From NCBI RefSeq assembly GCF_900324465.2, contig NC_046627.1:19969022-20033021 (forward strand): a DNA stretch of 64,000 bases, read 5' to 3'. The position numbers were made by a program, and so were the translations under genes. Below, one piece after another: positions 50,825 to 62,950 of this stretch. Positions within the stretch are counted from its first letter, which is position 1, and each line of letters opens with the position of its first letter. Under the pieces are notes generated by a model. That model saw only the letters and a program-made list of their open reading frames with translations. It was not told the DNA's origin and did no database searches. The DNA is from Anabas testudineus (taxonomy: Eukaryota; Chordata; Actinopteri; Anabantiformes; Anabantidae).

Positions 50825-52423
50825 GTGACATAATCAGTGAATATGCTCCTGAAAACCAGTTTGTGGTAAACAACCAAGATGACAGAAAGACATTGATTTA
50901 TTAAGGGCTGACTTCTCATTACCTGTGTTGATAACAGCATAGGGAAACATCTGCAGTGCGTTCTTTTTAAAAGCCAAGAAAATATTGATCTTGATCAGGA
51001 CGATGCGGATGTTGTTTACTAGATGATTTGGTAGAGTTGGTAGAATGGTGGAGAAAGACCCAGAGGAAGCAGACAATCCAAACTGGTGAATCTTGTCCAT
51101 CAGCACTTGATAAGCGGGTATTTGAAAAATTATTCCAGGTCCAATGACTGGAAAGGCCAATGAACCATAGCCCTCCTGTACGCTCTTCCCCTTGTTTCCA
51201 TCCCATGGCAGGCACTCAATGAAGAGGATCTTAGAGCAACCGACAGATGGAGGTGCATCAACTTGCATAACATCTCCTGCACAGTGGGTCCTGTTCCCTG
51301 CCATCAAGTCAAAATGTCTTTGCATCGTGTTCTCTGCTCTTTGCAACAGGCATTTACCGATTTTAGTGGATGTGAGCTTTCTGTTGACCATGGGGGCCAC
51401 CAACACATTCACCTGTGGAAATGTGAAACAACATTACCTGGTGCTACATTAGTGCTCAGTTTAAATCATCTCTCAGAACTCGTCTCACCTGCTCATCCAC
51501 CAAACTGCCGACCTTTATGACCAGGTTTGTTTTGTTGACTGAGAGAGTTGTGGATGCCGTGCTGCTGGTATTGTTGCGTTGGCTTCTAGTGGTGGATCTG
51601 CTAGGTGTCCTAAAGTGGGACATGCTGATGTACTGTAACATTGTGGACAAATCTGAGGTGGTTGCCATACTCTGCTTTTGTTGCTGTTCCTTGATGAGGA
51701 CCTGACAGGAGCTTTGTACCAGCTCCTTGTCTCTTTGACCTTTTCCCTCAAAGTACCACTGAGCCCCTGGTCCATCTAGAACCAGTGTATCTGATGTCAG
51801 ATTGGCTAGCTTTGCATTTAAACTTGCCTGAACTTCCTGGACTAGACAACGAGGACCAGACACAAGCACACAAGGATAGGGGAAATGTGAAGCTTTTAAT
51901 GTCACCTCCGTTTGCTTTATTCCAGTCAGGTCTGAGAATTTATCAAAACAATCAACCAGCTCTGAATGTGGTAGGTTCAGCACTTCTTGTGTCCCAACAT
52001 GGTTCATCTGGTAGTCATGTAGTATCTCTTTCAGCTTGTTCACATTTTCACCGTACCCAACAAGTCGTACCTTAGTCAGTGCCGTTCCACTCACTGCTGA
52101 GATGAAGCTGAAGTCCACTCTGAACTCTCCACAGTTTGCCTCGTTCTTCGCTTTGTTGAGGATTTCTTTAACTCTGTCTAGATCTGGAGGCACAGCTGCA
52201 GCACCCTGGAGCTGCACTGTGTCCACGCTCAGGTCTCTTTTTACTGCTGCTTCAGCTTCATCCAGGGCACCAGACGACAGACTGGACAGAACCAGGTCTG
52301 ATCCCACCTCCAGGGAAACAGGATTTCTTAGACTCTGCTGGAAACGATCCTGGTACTTGGACATGACACCACTGGTTTTTATGAAGGTGATTAATTCTGT
52401 AGGGAGGTTCACTCTTCATCCAT
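50825..52423 (-). pseudogene. PARP14-like fragment P5 (unit B copy of P4)
   Basis: 52412-51489 is the 3' two thirds of exon 3, nearly identical to P4. Its upstream end is joined directly to the start-codon region of exon 1 (minus ATGGATGAAGAGTGA), so exon 1, exon 2 and the 5' part of exon 3 are deleted and the join stops at once. Macro exon 4 (from 51416 down to about 51180) runs without an intron into exon 5 (...GNKGKSVQ then EGYGSLAFPVIGPG) and then, after another deletion, into exon 10 (NIRIVLIKINIFLAFKK), giving one open stretch of 192 codons at 50834-51412. The left end abuts the L2 LINE. Catalytic and WWE exons are absent. Confidence 0.8.
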
Positions 52424-55260
52424 TTTGTCTCAAACCCTAAAAGCAACCTTTTAAACTCCTAGTTTACATCAACCTGCACCTCAGTGCAAGGTGATTTCCT
52501 TTCATTTAATTTCACTTTCAAGTAATGTAGGCGTGTTTGTTTTTCCACTTGCTTCTGTGCACACACACCACAACCACAATGACACACAAACAGTTCAGCT
52601 ACTCTGGGGGCATTTCCTTAAATTGGTCTCATGGTATAAAAAGTGTCATGTAATTGTGATTGTAAATAATAAAATATGTGGTAGAGACAAGAGTAATGAA
52701 TACGTTTAAGTGTAGTGATAATACGAGGATGAATTTTATTAAGTGAACATGTTTTTGTTTTGTTTTTTCTCAGTTTTAGTTTCCCTTTTTCATTTATCTG
52801 TTCTCTATCTAAGAGCAGATAGTAGTAGACAGGAAATTTGTGGAAATATGTGAAATGCTGCTGACTGGACTGTAACCTAGAAATTGCAGTTGACCGCAAC
52901 ACAGAAAACTCTAAAGTTTCATAGAACAAAGAAGCACATCACCAAACCACTAGATGGCCACCCAAGACTAAGAACTGCTGGTGAAAGTTGCAGTAAAGCA
53001 ATTTTACTGTATGTAGTTATTTGCACAATAATACAGTCCTATAGGCAATTGGACTGTATTAACATGTACACCACCTTCAAAAGTATTGGAACAGTGAGGC
53101 CATGTTTTGTATCAGATTCAGATGTGAAAGCTGAAATGTTGATCTTCTCGTCATGTTTTGATGTCAAACTCAAATGTTTTCAGTCACAGCAAAAATAAAG
53201 AAAGTGGCCTTTGGAGGGCATTATGTATGTTCACATTTTCAGACTTTACATCCCCTGTTTTGACATTCATTTGACCTGTAATCAATGGCCTAAAAGCAGC
53301 ATATAGACTTTGCAAATGTTGAATGGGATTGTCTCATTTTGCTTTAAATAATAAAGGCATTCTACTCTTCTAACATTTCTTCACTGTATTCTTACCAAGA
53401 TAAGTGAATCATGTAACAAAGCATTTAACTCAAATTACTATAACTATAAATAACTTTATAGAAATGTGTAATTGGGAAACACATTGATGAACATTTGGAT
53501 TTTTGTATTTTTGATTGTTTTTGCAGTAACGAAAATCTCACGAAAGAGATTGTACAGGCCGTAAGGCTGTCCGAGAAGCTAATTTATCAACTCAGCTGAT
53601 GTTTCTGACCTTTAGTGGTAATTTTATCATTTAATGCAGTGTAAATATTTTAAACATTGTTCCTTTAACTTTACTGTAAAACAACAAGCAAACTAATTGT
53701 TGCATGTTGCTTGATAATTTATTACAGGATATATTTTAGGTATATATACTATACATTATTTACTTATTATTTTAGTCACATGGTTTTTGCCATGTCCCCC
53801 AAATTCATTAATGTTACTACACTACTAAACCAAACGATACTAGATTAGATTAGGTGATTTCTCCTTTACCTCCATCGATCTCTCTCCCTCTTGCTGTCTG
53901 GCATGGTCGTGCATTTTTGTTTAGTTTTATTCACATTTACCATGATGTTGATTTGACATTTATTTCCATAGGAATTTAAATTTTTGCTGTTCCATTTACA
54001 TCATAACCTATTGAAAGCTCAGTTGCTTGTAAACTGGCTTTAAGTAGGTCAAGCAAAAGGTTCCTGACCTGCCATGAGCAACTGCATGTATCCTTACACA
54101 CACAGACATACTGAAACCTGACGAACATCTCAACTTCTCTTCTACTCCCTTCACATCATTTCACAATTCCCCAGTCATTTAATTAAATATTAAATTTTTT
54201 GTGCTGCAGAACATATTGCAAAACCTACTGCTAAACGCCTTACTTTGCACTATATGTGCCAATAAGTTTGACTTAAGCTGTAATGTGACATATCAATAAT
54301 TTATGAGGTGATGGTGTCAACACGTTGACACCACAAGGTAATTAGTACCTTTTACCCAATACAGACTGAAATAGTTTGCAATGTTTCACAGTTTCTTAAT
54401 GAAAAATTGTCAACATTTTTTTTTTTTTATGAAAGTGCCATTGTAGAAAACAAAAAACTGTAAATTACAAATCACAATTTGAGAGCAGCCACCAGCTAGA
54501 GGGGAGAAAAACGAGAAATGTCAGTTACACTTTAATTTACAGGCTGCAACTTTCAACGCAAGTAACCTTTTTGTAGTGTTGCAGTACCTGTACAGTATGT
54601 ACTTATACATATTTAAAGGTACTGAAGAATAATCTGCAAAGTCTGAGAAATAAAGGATTAATAACCTGGGAACTTGAAATGTATTCATACTGTATTTTGT
54701 AAGTACATTGTTTCTAATCTAATATTTCATGGTACGTGATATGTGCTGAGCCATCATTTTTATTTGAAAGCACCTTTTTATGAAGTATTTTCAGACAGAC
54801 AGTGAAAGGACACTTGGGATTGTTGTTGGATTTTCTATTCAGACCCCTCAGGAGCACTAGAGGATGTCTCACCTGTGGCACAAGATCACTGTTTGTGATC
54901 CAACAAACAGTGATCCCAGTACATGTTCTTGATTTCCAAAGAACAAAGAGAGAAAGTTGTTCACAGTAAGACTTCTGAGAGGTAAAAATCTTCCTGTGCT
55001 TTCTTAAAACGGCGTGGTCGAGTACAGTAAATTGTGATGCAGAACAAATATTTTAGACCATCAGTAAAATAGCAGGAGGAAGAGCTTTGTGTAGAAACCA
55101 ACAGTATATATGTGTATATTTTTTTATGAAGGGTAGAGAACAAATCATCTTTTCTCATTTACTTACAGTAATTACTTCAAATCATAAATGAACCCATTCC
55201 ACCATTAACTTATTCTCCTGAGGGCGATGATGTGTCCTAACAGGGTGAGCACATTCCTTG
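52416..55260. repeat. Unit B spacer, duplicate of unit A spacer
   Basis: 52416-53695 equals 25513-26735, and 53785-55260 equals about 28940-30300, with small indels. No gene. The L2 LINE and solo LTR of unit A are missing between these blocks, apart from a short LINE edge at 53785-53815. Confidence 0.85.
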
Positions 55261-55281
55261 ACATACAGGAAGTCTTTAAAA

Positions 55282-55408
55282 GGAAGTGAAAGCTGATAGA
55301 TCAAATGAATTCTGAGGAAATGCAGAGGAGAAATTTTTTTTTTTTTTTCATCTACCTTTCAAGAAATCGTTCTTGGCCTGTGTTTACCTTAACGTGAGTG
55401 TATAAAAA
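55282..55408 (+). promoter_or_regulatory. Unit B chemokine promoter
   Basis: GGAAGTGAAAGC (ETS/IRF composite-like) and TATAAAAA at 55401-55408, in the same order and spacing as upstream of the unit A chemokine. Confidence 0.55.
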
Positions 55409-55558
55409 GGAGGTGCAAGAAACATCGACTTCACAGTCTTCCTCACTCAGAGAGCAGAGAAGAATACTTGCAGCAGAGATTCCTCAGATCAGAGCAGGGA
55501 AAATTACTGCAAAACAAATAACTTTGCTCCAACTTTAAAATACACAGCTAAGACAAAA

Positions 55559-56347
55559 ATGAAGACTGCACTCCCTCGCATCGTCTTCCTGGCCTGCATG
55601 GTTATTTGCTTTTCTGCTCTTTCTGCAAACAGGAGTACGTTTTTGTTTTTTGGTTGTTGTTGTTTTGTTTGGCCATGAAAGGTCAATCTGTTACTGCTTT
55701 TATTTACAATGTACCTTCTCTTTTTCAGGTATTCTTCAGTGCCGGTGTGTAAAAAAAGGCGAAATGGTGGATCCATCTCAAATTGTAAACATCAAGGTGA
55801 ATAAACCAAGTTCATATTGCAGCAGAAAAGAAGTCATGTAAGTACCTGCAGTGACAAATGTATTAAAAAATATAACTAAATGTTTTTGGTTGTTTTTTTA
55901 TGTGTATGAGTTGCTAAGAGCTTTTCTCTTTCTCTTACAGTGTCCAGCTGAAAAATTACACCTCAGCATGTCTTGATCCCAAAGGACTATTCACCATAAA
56001 ACTCCTGAAAGTATGGTACGTGGTGCATGTTTAACACAGCATGAATTTATGGTTATGTAGTTAGATGACAAACAACTTGACAAATACAGCAAACAAAGTG
56101 TCCAATGGTTGTTTTAATTATGAGCTCTCGCACAGGTACATAAATAGATTTACTAGAATGATGAATCTAACAATAGTGTTAAAAAATGAATAAATATAAA
56201 TGAATAAAAAGCAGGGACTAGTCACAAATTATCTGCTGTTTTAGATGATTGAAACATTGAAACCAGTGGTTAAATATGATGTGTTGTCTTCACAGGCACA
56301 AGAAGACGAAGAACACACACTCAAGGCACAACATCAGCACACAGTAG
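55559..56347 (+). CDS. CXC chemokine, CXCL9/10/11-like, unit B copy
   Basis: Four exons: 55559-55634, 55729-55837, 55941-56015, 56296-56347; phases agree, 312 nt, 103 aa. The signal exon is 9 nt longer than in unit A (MKTALPRIVFLACMVICFSA then LSANRS), and its splice donor is GTACGT rather than GTAAGT. Mature part: ILQCRCVKKGEMVDPSQ, SSYC, SACLDPKGLF, with four cysteines and no ELR. The C-terminal tail differs from unit A (WHKKTKNTHSRHNISTQ) because of small indels in the last exon. The intron read-through tail WYVVHV is kept. AATAAA at 56829-56834. Only one such gene exists in unit B, so the tandem copy of unit A was either made after the segmental duplication or lost here. Confidence 0.84.
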
Positions 56348-56828
56348 TGCAGTCATTGCAAACACACTGTATTGTACATCACTGGTGCAATTAGTACTCA
56401 ATTTGTAAGAAGACAGAGAAACACAAGTCTCCAAAAGGGAATGGTTGGTGTAGTAGAAGATTTTAAAGCTGAAATTGCAACTTTGCCCACTGACAAAAGT
56501 AACGGCAAGATGTGGAAGTGTCTGTTGTTTCATACTCTGATAGGAGAAAGTGAGAACTGCAGCACTGAGGAGTAGTTTGGTCTGTGTTGTACAAACTCTG
56601 ATGACAGTTTTAATAATTTGAAGGATTCACTGATGTTTTAATCTATGTGTGCAGTTTAACCAGGTGATGTGTGGTTTGTGTGTAGATGATGTTTTAACTA
56701 AAGCAATTATAGCATGTAAAACTTTTAATAAACCACTTGCAAACTGCAATATGTGCAATATGCAATGTGTAAAGATTATTTTTTTAACTCAAGCAATTAT
56801 AGTATGTAAAACTATTAATAAACCAAAC

Positions 56829-56834
56829 AATAAA
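56829..56834 (+). terminator. Polyadenylation signal, unit B chemokine
   Basis: AATAAA in the shared 3' UTR context; the sequence just upstream contains a local duplication (AAAGCAATTATAGCATGTAA twice). Confidence 0.55.
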
Positions 56835-56999
56835 TGTGATGTTTTAAAGAAATTGATGCGTTTGAGATTTATTTTAAATCAACAGCTTTCAGTTCAGAGC
56901 AGCCAGTGAATGGTTTCGTCCTGAGTGGATGTTTTTGCATTTCCACTGTGTAATATTGAACCACATCCTGAGTATAAATATTAAATCCAGGTTAATTAT

Positions 57000-59780
57000 G
57001 CCAGCAGCTTGTGTGATGTTGCAATCTCTGTCCAACTCTGCCCACTCACATACTTACTCAATCTGCTCTGTGGCGTGACTCTGCTTTTATTAACGTTGCT
57101 GGGAAAACCACATAATGCTAATGTATGGACTGCTTATCTGTGCATTCTGTGTAATCCAGCTAAAGCTGGCTGCAGCTCACCTGTTACCTGATACTGGAAA
57201 AACCCCACTAACGTTAATACTCTAACTAGCTCTGATTTGTCTTTACTCTGACAGAACAATGTGATACTAAGCAGTTTTTGCTCCTCACTGACAGATGAAT
57301 GCTGTATGTTTCACTATATATTAAAGGAAAGTATCTGTTGAAGTGTTCGTTGTAGAATGTGAAGACAGGTTTGTAGGGAGTATCTTCATGCTCCACAGAA
57401 TAATGAGCTGAGACCCAACACCAGGGATGATGAGAAACAATCCAAGCCTGTCTAAGAAATATGTGTTTTTGCCAAATGAAGTCAGTCGAGCTCGTACAAC
57501 CCAGTTGTTCTGGTTTGGCTCCTTTCACAAGTAAAACCTACTCACGTGAGACTTGCATCAGACTCTGTCTTGCTTGTGTTTTGATCATTTTTCTGACAGA
57601 CACCAAGATTACATTGAGACCAACCTACCACCTGGGTTGCAAACTGTACTTTTTGTTGTCCACCCTGTAAAGACAACATTGAACCTTTTAATAGCTCTGT
57701 TTCGACTGGTGTGCTGCATTTGGGTACAAAGAAATTAAGCTGTTATACAAATATGATAAACTTTTTTATCATATTTGTATACCTTTTTTTTGTTTACAGC
57801 ATTTGGGGATTTCAGTATTGTCATTAGCAAAACCACTTAACAAGAAGTGGATGCAGTGACATAGGAGCAAGAGCTAGATATGATCCAAAACTGGAAAAGT
57901 ACAAGTAGAAGTTTTTAAAGTCCTCAATATTTTCTGTGTTCAGTAAGTTAACAGGACAACAAAAAGTCACATATGATTTACATTTATATTGAATTACTAT
58001 GTCAAATCATATATTTTAGTGCTTGGTGGTACTCCAGTTGTAACCTTTTATTGTTCATCCCTTTATCATATCCGCTCAACAACACTATTATGACGGTGAA
58101 ATGTGAAAATTAATATGATATTATGGTAACTTAGATTTATGCTCCCATTATTAGTCCCCTCAGGATTGTTTTGTTTTTAAAAATGAGTCACACTGCGGTA
58201 CATTTTATACAGTTTCAGTTCTTGCAGCCTTGTGGTCTTGATTCCTGGCAGATAAAACCCACTTTGGTCTCACATTTATGACCCAAACCTCTGACAAACC
58301 CAAACACATGCCTTCAATCATAAGAGAGAAATATTTCTCAAGTCTCAAGACAACACTGTTGTCAAAAAGATGATTTTTATGTTTCAGTGTGGTTTTGATC
58401 TGTCTGCTTATTTGTTTATCCTTTGTCAAGAGCTATTATCAAGTAAATGTTAGGCATTTATTAAATAATGGAATTTCTACCACAAGTTAATGTTTTCAGC
58501 CGTGTGTCTCAAATGTGTGACAGCATGATGAACACGGTCCTCGATAGATAAAGTCGGATTCCAGAGTGTTTCATTTCAAATTCAATGTGGTGGTGCGCAG
58601 AGGCCAAGTATTAACATTTATTATTAGTGACTGTAGTTGTTCCAAGGAAAGGCTGAGGAATCAGCTCAATTAAAAGTGTGGAAATGTGGGTTTGATATTT
58701 TATTATTATTATCATCGTCTAATTTTCTGTGTTAATCTGAATGTGAGTGAACACAAAGGAGGCTCATGTATCAGACAGACGGGCCCAAGTAAAGAAAATA
58801 CTGCAGGGGAGGATTCTTCACATGTAAAACTATCACAAAACAACCGCATACAGATAGATAGGTGTGCTAATTTCTGGAACTTTGTATACGCTTCAGACCT
58901 TTGTTACTGTCAGCATGCATGAAAGAAAGAGGAATTAGCTACTCGAGTAGAGGCAGCTGAGGAGAAGAGAAACGTGTCCAATAAGCAGTTTTTAAGTTAC
59001 AAATTTTTTTTGTCCAAGTAGTGGAGCTTTTTCTATGGTCAAAAAGGTTTGTAAGTGCATTATTAGTGTTAAATTACGTGAATCAAAGTAAGTGTAAAGT
59101 GTTTGCTGTCAACCAATTATATTTTTACCTTTTGAACAGGGCCTCCAGGAAATAGTAGCTTCATGTCAGACCATAAGCGTTTGTAACTACCATTATAGAT
59201 TATACAACACACACATGCCTTCAATCATAAGAAAGAAATATTTCTCAAGTCTCAAGACAACACTGTCGTCAAAAAGATGATTTCAGTTTCAGCGTGGGTT
59301 CGTTCCATCTGCCTATTTGTTAATATTTTACCTTTGTCTCAAAAGCTGAAGCACTTCATGAATATTGTTGCATAGAACAATAAACGACATTCAACTAATA
59401 TGTTCAGTGCTAATTAATCGGTTTAACCGTGTAATGATTAACTGTAACAGCAGATTTCAGTGTGTGTTGTGATGTGCATTTTAGTTTTTATGTAAATCCA
59501 AAATTTCCACAAGAGATGTCAGTTTATTTTCAGATTTATATCAAACAATGATCCTATCAAAAATATGACATAATATGAAATATATGTTTTTAATGAACCA
59601 TGTGCCTTCATTTTATATCATTTTATTTGGTTAAAGGAGTTTAATTTATCACATGTTGCGATTGTAAATTAAAACTGAAATGAAATGAAAGGCCAGATGT
59701 CAAACAGTAAATAATGAAAAGCTGAACTAAAATCCTTTTTATGAGCAGCTTGAAAGACTGGGAAAGAACACCAGGCGTAA
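57000..59780. repeat. Unit B spacer to the CXCL13-like relic
   Basis: 57000-57670 matches 35405-36060. 58170-58400 and 59205-59775 match 36780-37420, the second time with a repeated sub-block. 57670-58150 and 58440-59200 are unit B-specific AT-rich DNA without a gene I can support. Confidence 0.65.
57744..57781. repeat. Perfect 17-bp hairpin
   Basis: TATACAAATATGATAAA, loop CTTT, TTTATCATATTTGTATA. Lies in unit B-specific sequence just after homology to unit A ends. Could be a small fold-back element or a transposon end; no function is evident. Confidence 0.75.
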
Positions 59781-59782
59781 AG

Positions 59783-60535
59783 TCGGTGAAGATCCGAAGT
59801 CGTCCAGGCGAAGTTATCTGGAAGTTGAGTCATGGTCACTCAACTTCCTTTAGTTAGTTGAAACGTTTCACTACTCATCCAAGTAGCTTCTTCAGTCTAA
59901 AGATAGTTGGTTAGAGGCCACAAATTTATGCTCCAGGACTGGTTTCACTCCACCCCTTGGCCTGAATAGGCTCGTTAAACAAAGGACGGGGAGGATGTGA
60001 AGGATGTAATGGTCATACACCCCCTCTTAACACTTATATGGGTCGTTAAGTGTGTCCAACCTGGTGCAGGTGTGAACTGGTTCTGGCCTTTTTGGGGATA
60101 GATGAAAGGGTAACATGATAAATAGAAGACAGGTTGTGTCTAAGTCCTCCACCTCTGTTGAGAGAGTGGGTGTTGATTTGCACATGTAAGGCTTCCCTCA
60201 CCCCTCTCTCAAACCACTTGTCCTCTTTATCCAATATTTGAACGTCACAGTCCTTAAATGAGTGTCCTTTATCCTTAAGATGAAGGTACACAGCTGATTC
60301 AGGACCTGAGGTGTTACTCCTCCTGTGCTGTGCCATCCTCCTGTGTAGCAGCTGTTTGGTTTCTCCAATGTACAGTTCAGAACATTCTTCACTGCATTGG
60401 ACCGCATACACTATATTGCTCATCTTGTGTTTTGCAGTCTGGTCTTTGGAATGTACAAGTTTCTGTCTAAGTGTGTTTAAAGTAGACAGGTATGTTGTGT
60501 TTTCTGAAAATCCATTTTTCCTGTGAAATTGTGAG
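59783..60535 (-). mobile_element. Penelope-like element fragment with GIY-YIG domain
   Basis: The minus strand encodes MSNIVYAVQCSEECSELYIG then ETKQLLHRRMAQHRRSNTSG and YLHLKDKGHSFKDCDVQILD, a GIY-YIG-type endonuclease (VYAV...LYIGE, R in HRRM, E in FERGVREALH) as found at the C terminus of Penelope-like retroelements. The plus-strand left end has the common fish tail text AAACGTTTCACTACTCATCC. It is a 3'-terminal fragment. In unit B it replaces the region that holds exon 1 of the CXCL13-like gene in unit A. Confidence 0.8.
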
Positions 60536-60585
60536 CGATCTGATTCTAGGAAATTAAAGTAGTTAAAGACGTTTCCTGCTGTTAC

Positions 60586-61283
60586 TGTTACGAACAGACT
60601 AACGGGACGAACGAGTAAGAACAATAATAGATATTTATTAACAAAAAGGGCAGGGGACACAAGGAACTAACAAACACCAACAAAGTATCAACTAAAAGAG
60701 ACCCGAACACACGGTGGACAAATACCAACAAAGTATAATCTGACATAAAGTAGCAACTAAAAACCTACACACTAACGCGGACAAAAACCAACTGATAAAC
60801 TAAACGTACAAAGGAACAAACAAAAATCACTGCACAAGGCAGGAGAACATAAACAGATGGACAAACCAACAGTACAAAGTATCAACTCAAACACACTGCA
60901 AAAGGCAGACCAAACAACAAACGAACAAACGAACCGACCAGTGAGGTGGATGATACGGGGCATGAAAGACACGACAATGAACATCGAAAATGAACATGAG
61001 CAAACAAACGAACTAACCAGCGATGAGTGAGTGTCAATGAGCATGAATGAAGCAGATGTGAGTGATGTGTGAAAGTCAATGTGACAAACCAGCACGGAAC
61101 TGAGGACTGAGGGGTGCTTTTAAAATGGAGGGAGTAACAGATGAACTGAATGAGTCAATTAGTCCAGAAGTGAGTGGAGGGCGGAAAGTGGAGGAAGTCC
61201 ATATGTGGTGTGAGACAGGAGGGTGAGACCAGAACAAAACAAAACCAAAGCCGCAGACAGGGGCAGAGGGAGGAACTGTAACA
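60586..61283 (-). mobile_element. Solo LTR (gypsy-type, fossil) with intact target duplication
   Basis: TGTTACGAAC...GAACTGTAACA, flanked on both sides by GTTAC. Unit A has the empty site (CCTGCTGTTACTCTTGCTGG, about 38050-38070), so insertion followed the A/B duplication. Same family as 28162-28782. Confidence 0.78.
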
Positions 61284-62254
61284 GTTACTGATGCTGGTCC
61301 TTCCTGATGTTGACATACTTGACTGAGGAAATAGTTTTTTAAACATCTGTACGTATATATGGGGCTGCCACATTATAATCTTTAATCCTGAAGCAGCATT
61401 TTGACTTCAACGTGACATTTATAATTTTGAATTAGGAAATCAGAGGGTGAACCCCTGTTGTTTCGTAACAGCACAGGAAACTGTATGTATATAAACATGT
61501 GACAAATTTAAAGCAGGTTGAAGACACTGAACTTTAATAACTTTCTATCTTCACTGAAATATTATGAAATATGTGTTTTTGCATGTTGTCACCCAGTTAT
61601 TACCAATAAATTAAAATACCGCACATCACTGTCTAAGTTATGTTGTTTGTTTTTTATTTTTCTCTATGGAATGAAACTCAAACTGCAGAGACTTCAAACT
61701 TGCTTCTTGTTGGTTTTGTTATTGTCAAGGTTCAATAATTGTTGCATGCTAACATAAGTGCATGTTAATGACAAGTTTTTAAAGCCATCTGTGTAAACTG
61801 TATACATAGGTATAGTTATAATTATGTATTTTTACTGTACACAGTGACCAATTACTTCTGGATCTTAACTAGAGTCACTGAGTATTGAGTCTCAATTCAT
61901 TAGAAATTACACTGAGCATGTTTCTACAGTCTAAATTTATTTATGTATCCTGTAATTCAGAGAAAAGCTGAAAAAACAAGTAGAAAGTGCTAATGTGATC
62001 TCCATCTAAGTCAAGAGTATTAATATATTTAATGAACCTAAAATAATAACACAATTAGTTTTGGGTTTTTTTGTTTGTTTTGAGAACACTTTATAGTGCT
62101 GGTGGAAAAAATATGTAAACCCTTCATGACCTCAAATGTAGCTTATTGTTAATGTTAGTGTTATTAATTCCACTTAGATGAAAAATCAGATCACAGAACA
62201 GAGCGAACAACACTTTAGACAAAACAGAAGACATCTGCATCTTGTTAAAGGGTC

Positions 62255-62420
62255 AGGGTCAGTGTTTCAGTTCCTGGTTTCTCCTGGTCACATGTTGATG
62301 TGTGCTTGAGCAACACCCTGAACTCCAAGTTGCTCATTGTGTGTTTGAGTCGCTGTGCAAGTGGATGAATCTGCCACTTGCCTCTATGTAATGTAGAAGC
62401 TCCTCCTCCCAGTTCAAAAG
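62255..62420 (+). mobile_element. SINE-like fragment
   Basis: Text such as CAGTTCCTGGTTTCTCCTGG, GTGTGCTTGAGCAACACCCT and GAACTCCAAGTTGCTC matches the body of a common fish tRNA-type SINE (CCTTGAGCAAGACACTGAAC...CAGTTGCTC). The Pol III head is missing. It lies where exon 2 of the CXCL13-like gene should be. Confidence 0.5.
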
Positions 62421-62810
62421 GGTCAGTTAATTATCTTAAAGTTGAACTTAAAATGCACTATTTTCTTCCTCAATGCATGATTCAGTCAAACTGAAGAATT
62501 CTCAGTGTGTAAAGCCTGAATCCAGAAACCACAGTTGTATGTGTGTGACCTGTACGTCCTCAGGCAGCTTTGCACAGAACAATGAAGTTTTTCAGTGAAA
62601 ACACTTTTTTTTGTCATATAAACAAAAGAGATATTTAACAAATCACAGATTTTTTATTGTATTTTAGACAAAGTCCTAAGTTTGTTGGAAATGCAGTTTG
62701 CATGAAAGTGGATTGTATATAATAAAAAATGAAAGATTAGGTGTTGCTTTTTTCCATCAATTTAGATGTTTGTATTTGTGAAAAGAAAGTTCACACATTT
62801 GCACTTCTAA

Positions 62811-62950
62811 ACTTTCTCCCATCTCTATTTCTCTGTCTGGCTAGCCTGTACAAGTCCTTCTTTGCTTCATTCGTGTCTAACCTGTCGTACAGCTCATCGT
62901 AAGTTATCTGTTATCCCTCTTCACTATGCTGCACTTCCTTGTACTCCTGT
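62811..62950 (+). mobile_element. Internal RTE LINE fragment flanked by a 22-bp direct repeat
   Basis: About 62817-62950 matches 47118-47254 of the RTE LINE in this window in the same orientation. It is an internal piece, lacking the LINE 3' end. Flanks 62789-62810 and 62949-62970 are direct repeats of GTTCACACATTTGCACTTCT-type text, single-copy in unit A at about 39608-39630. Confidence 0.75.
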
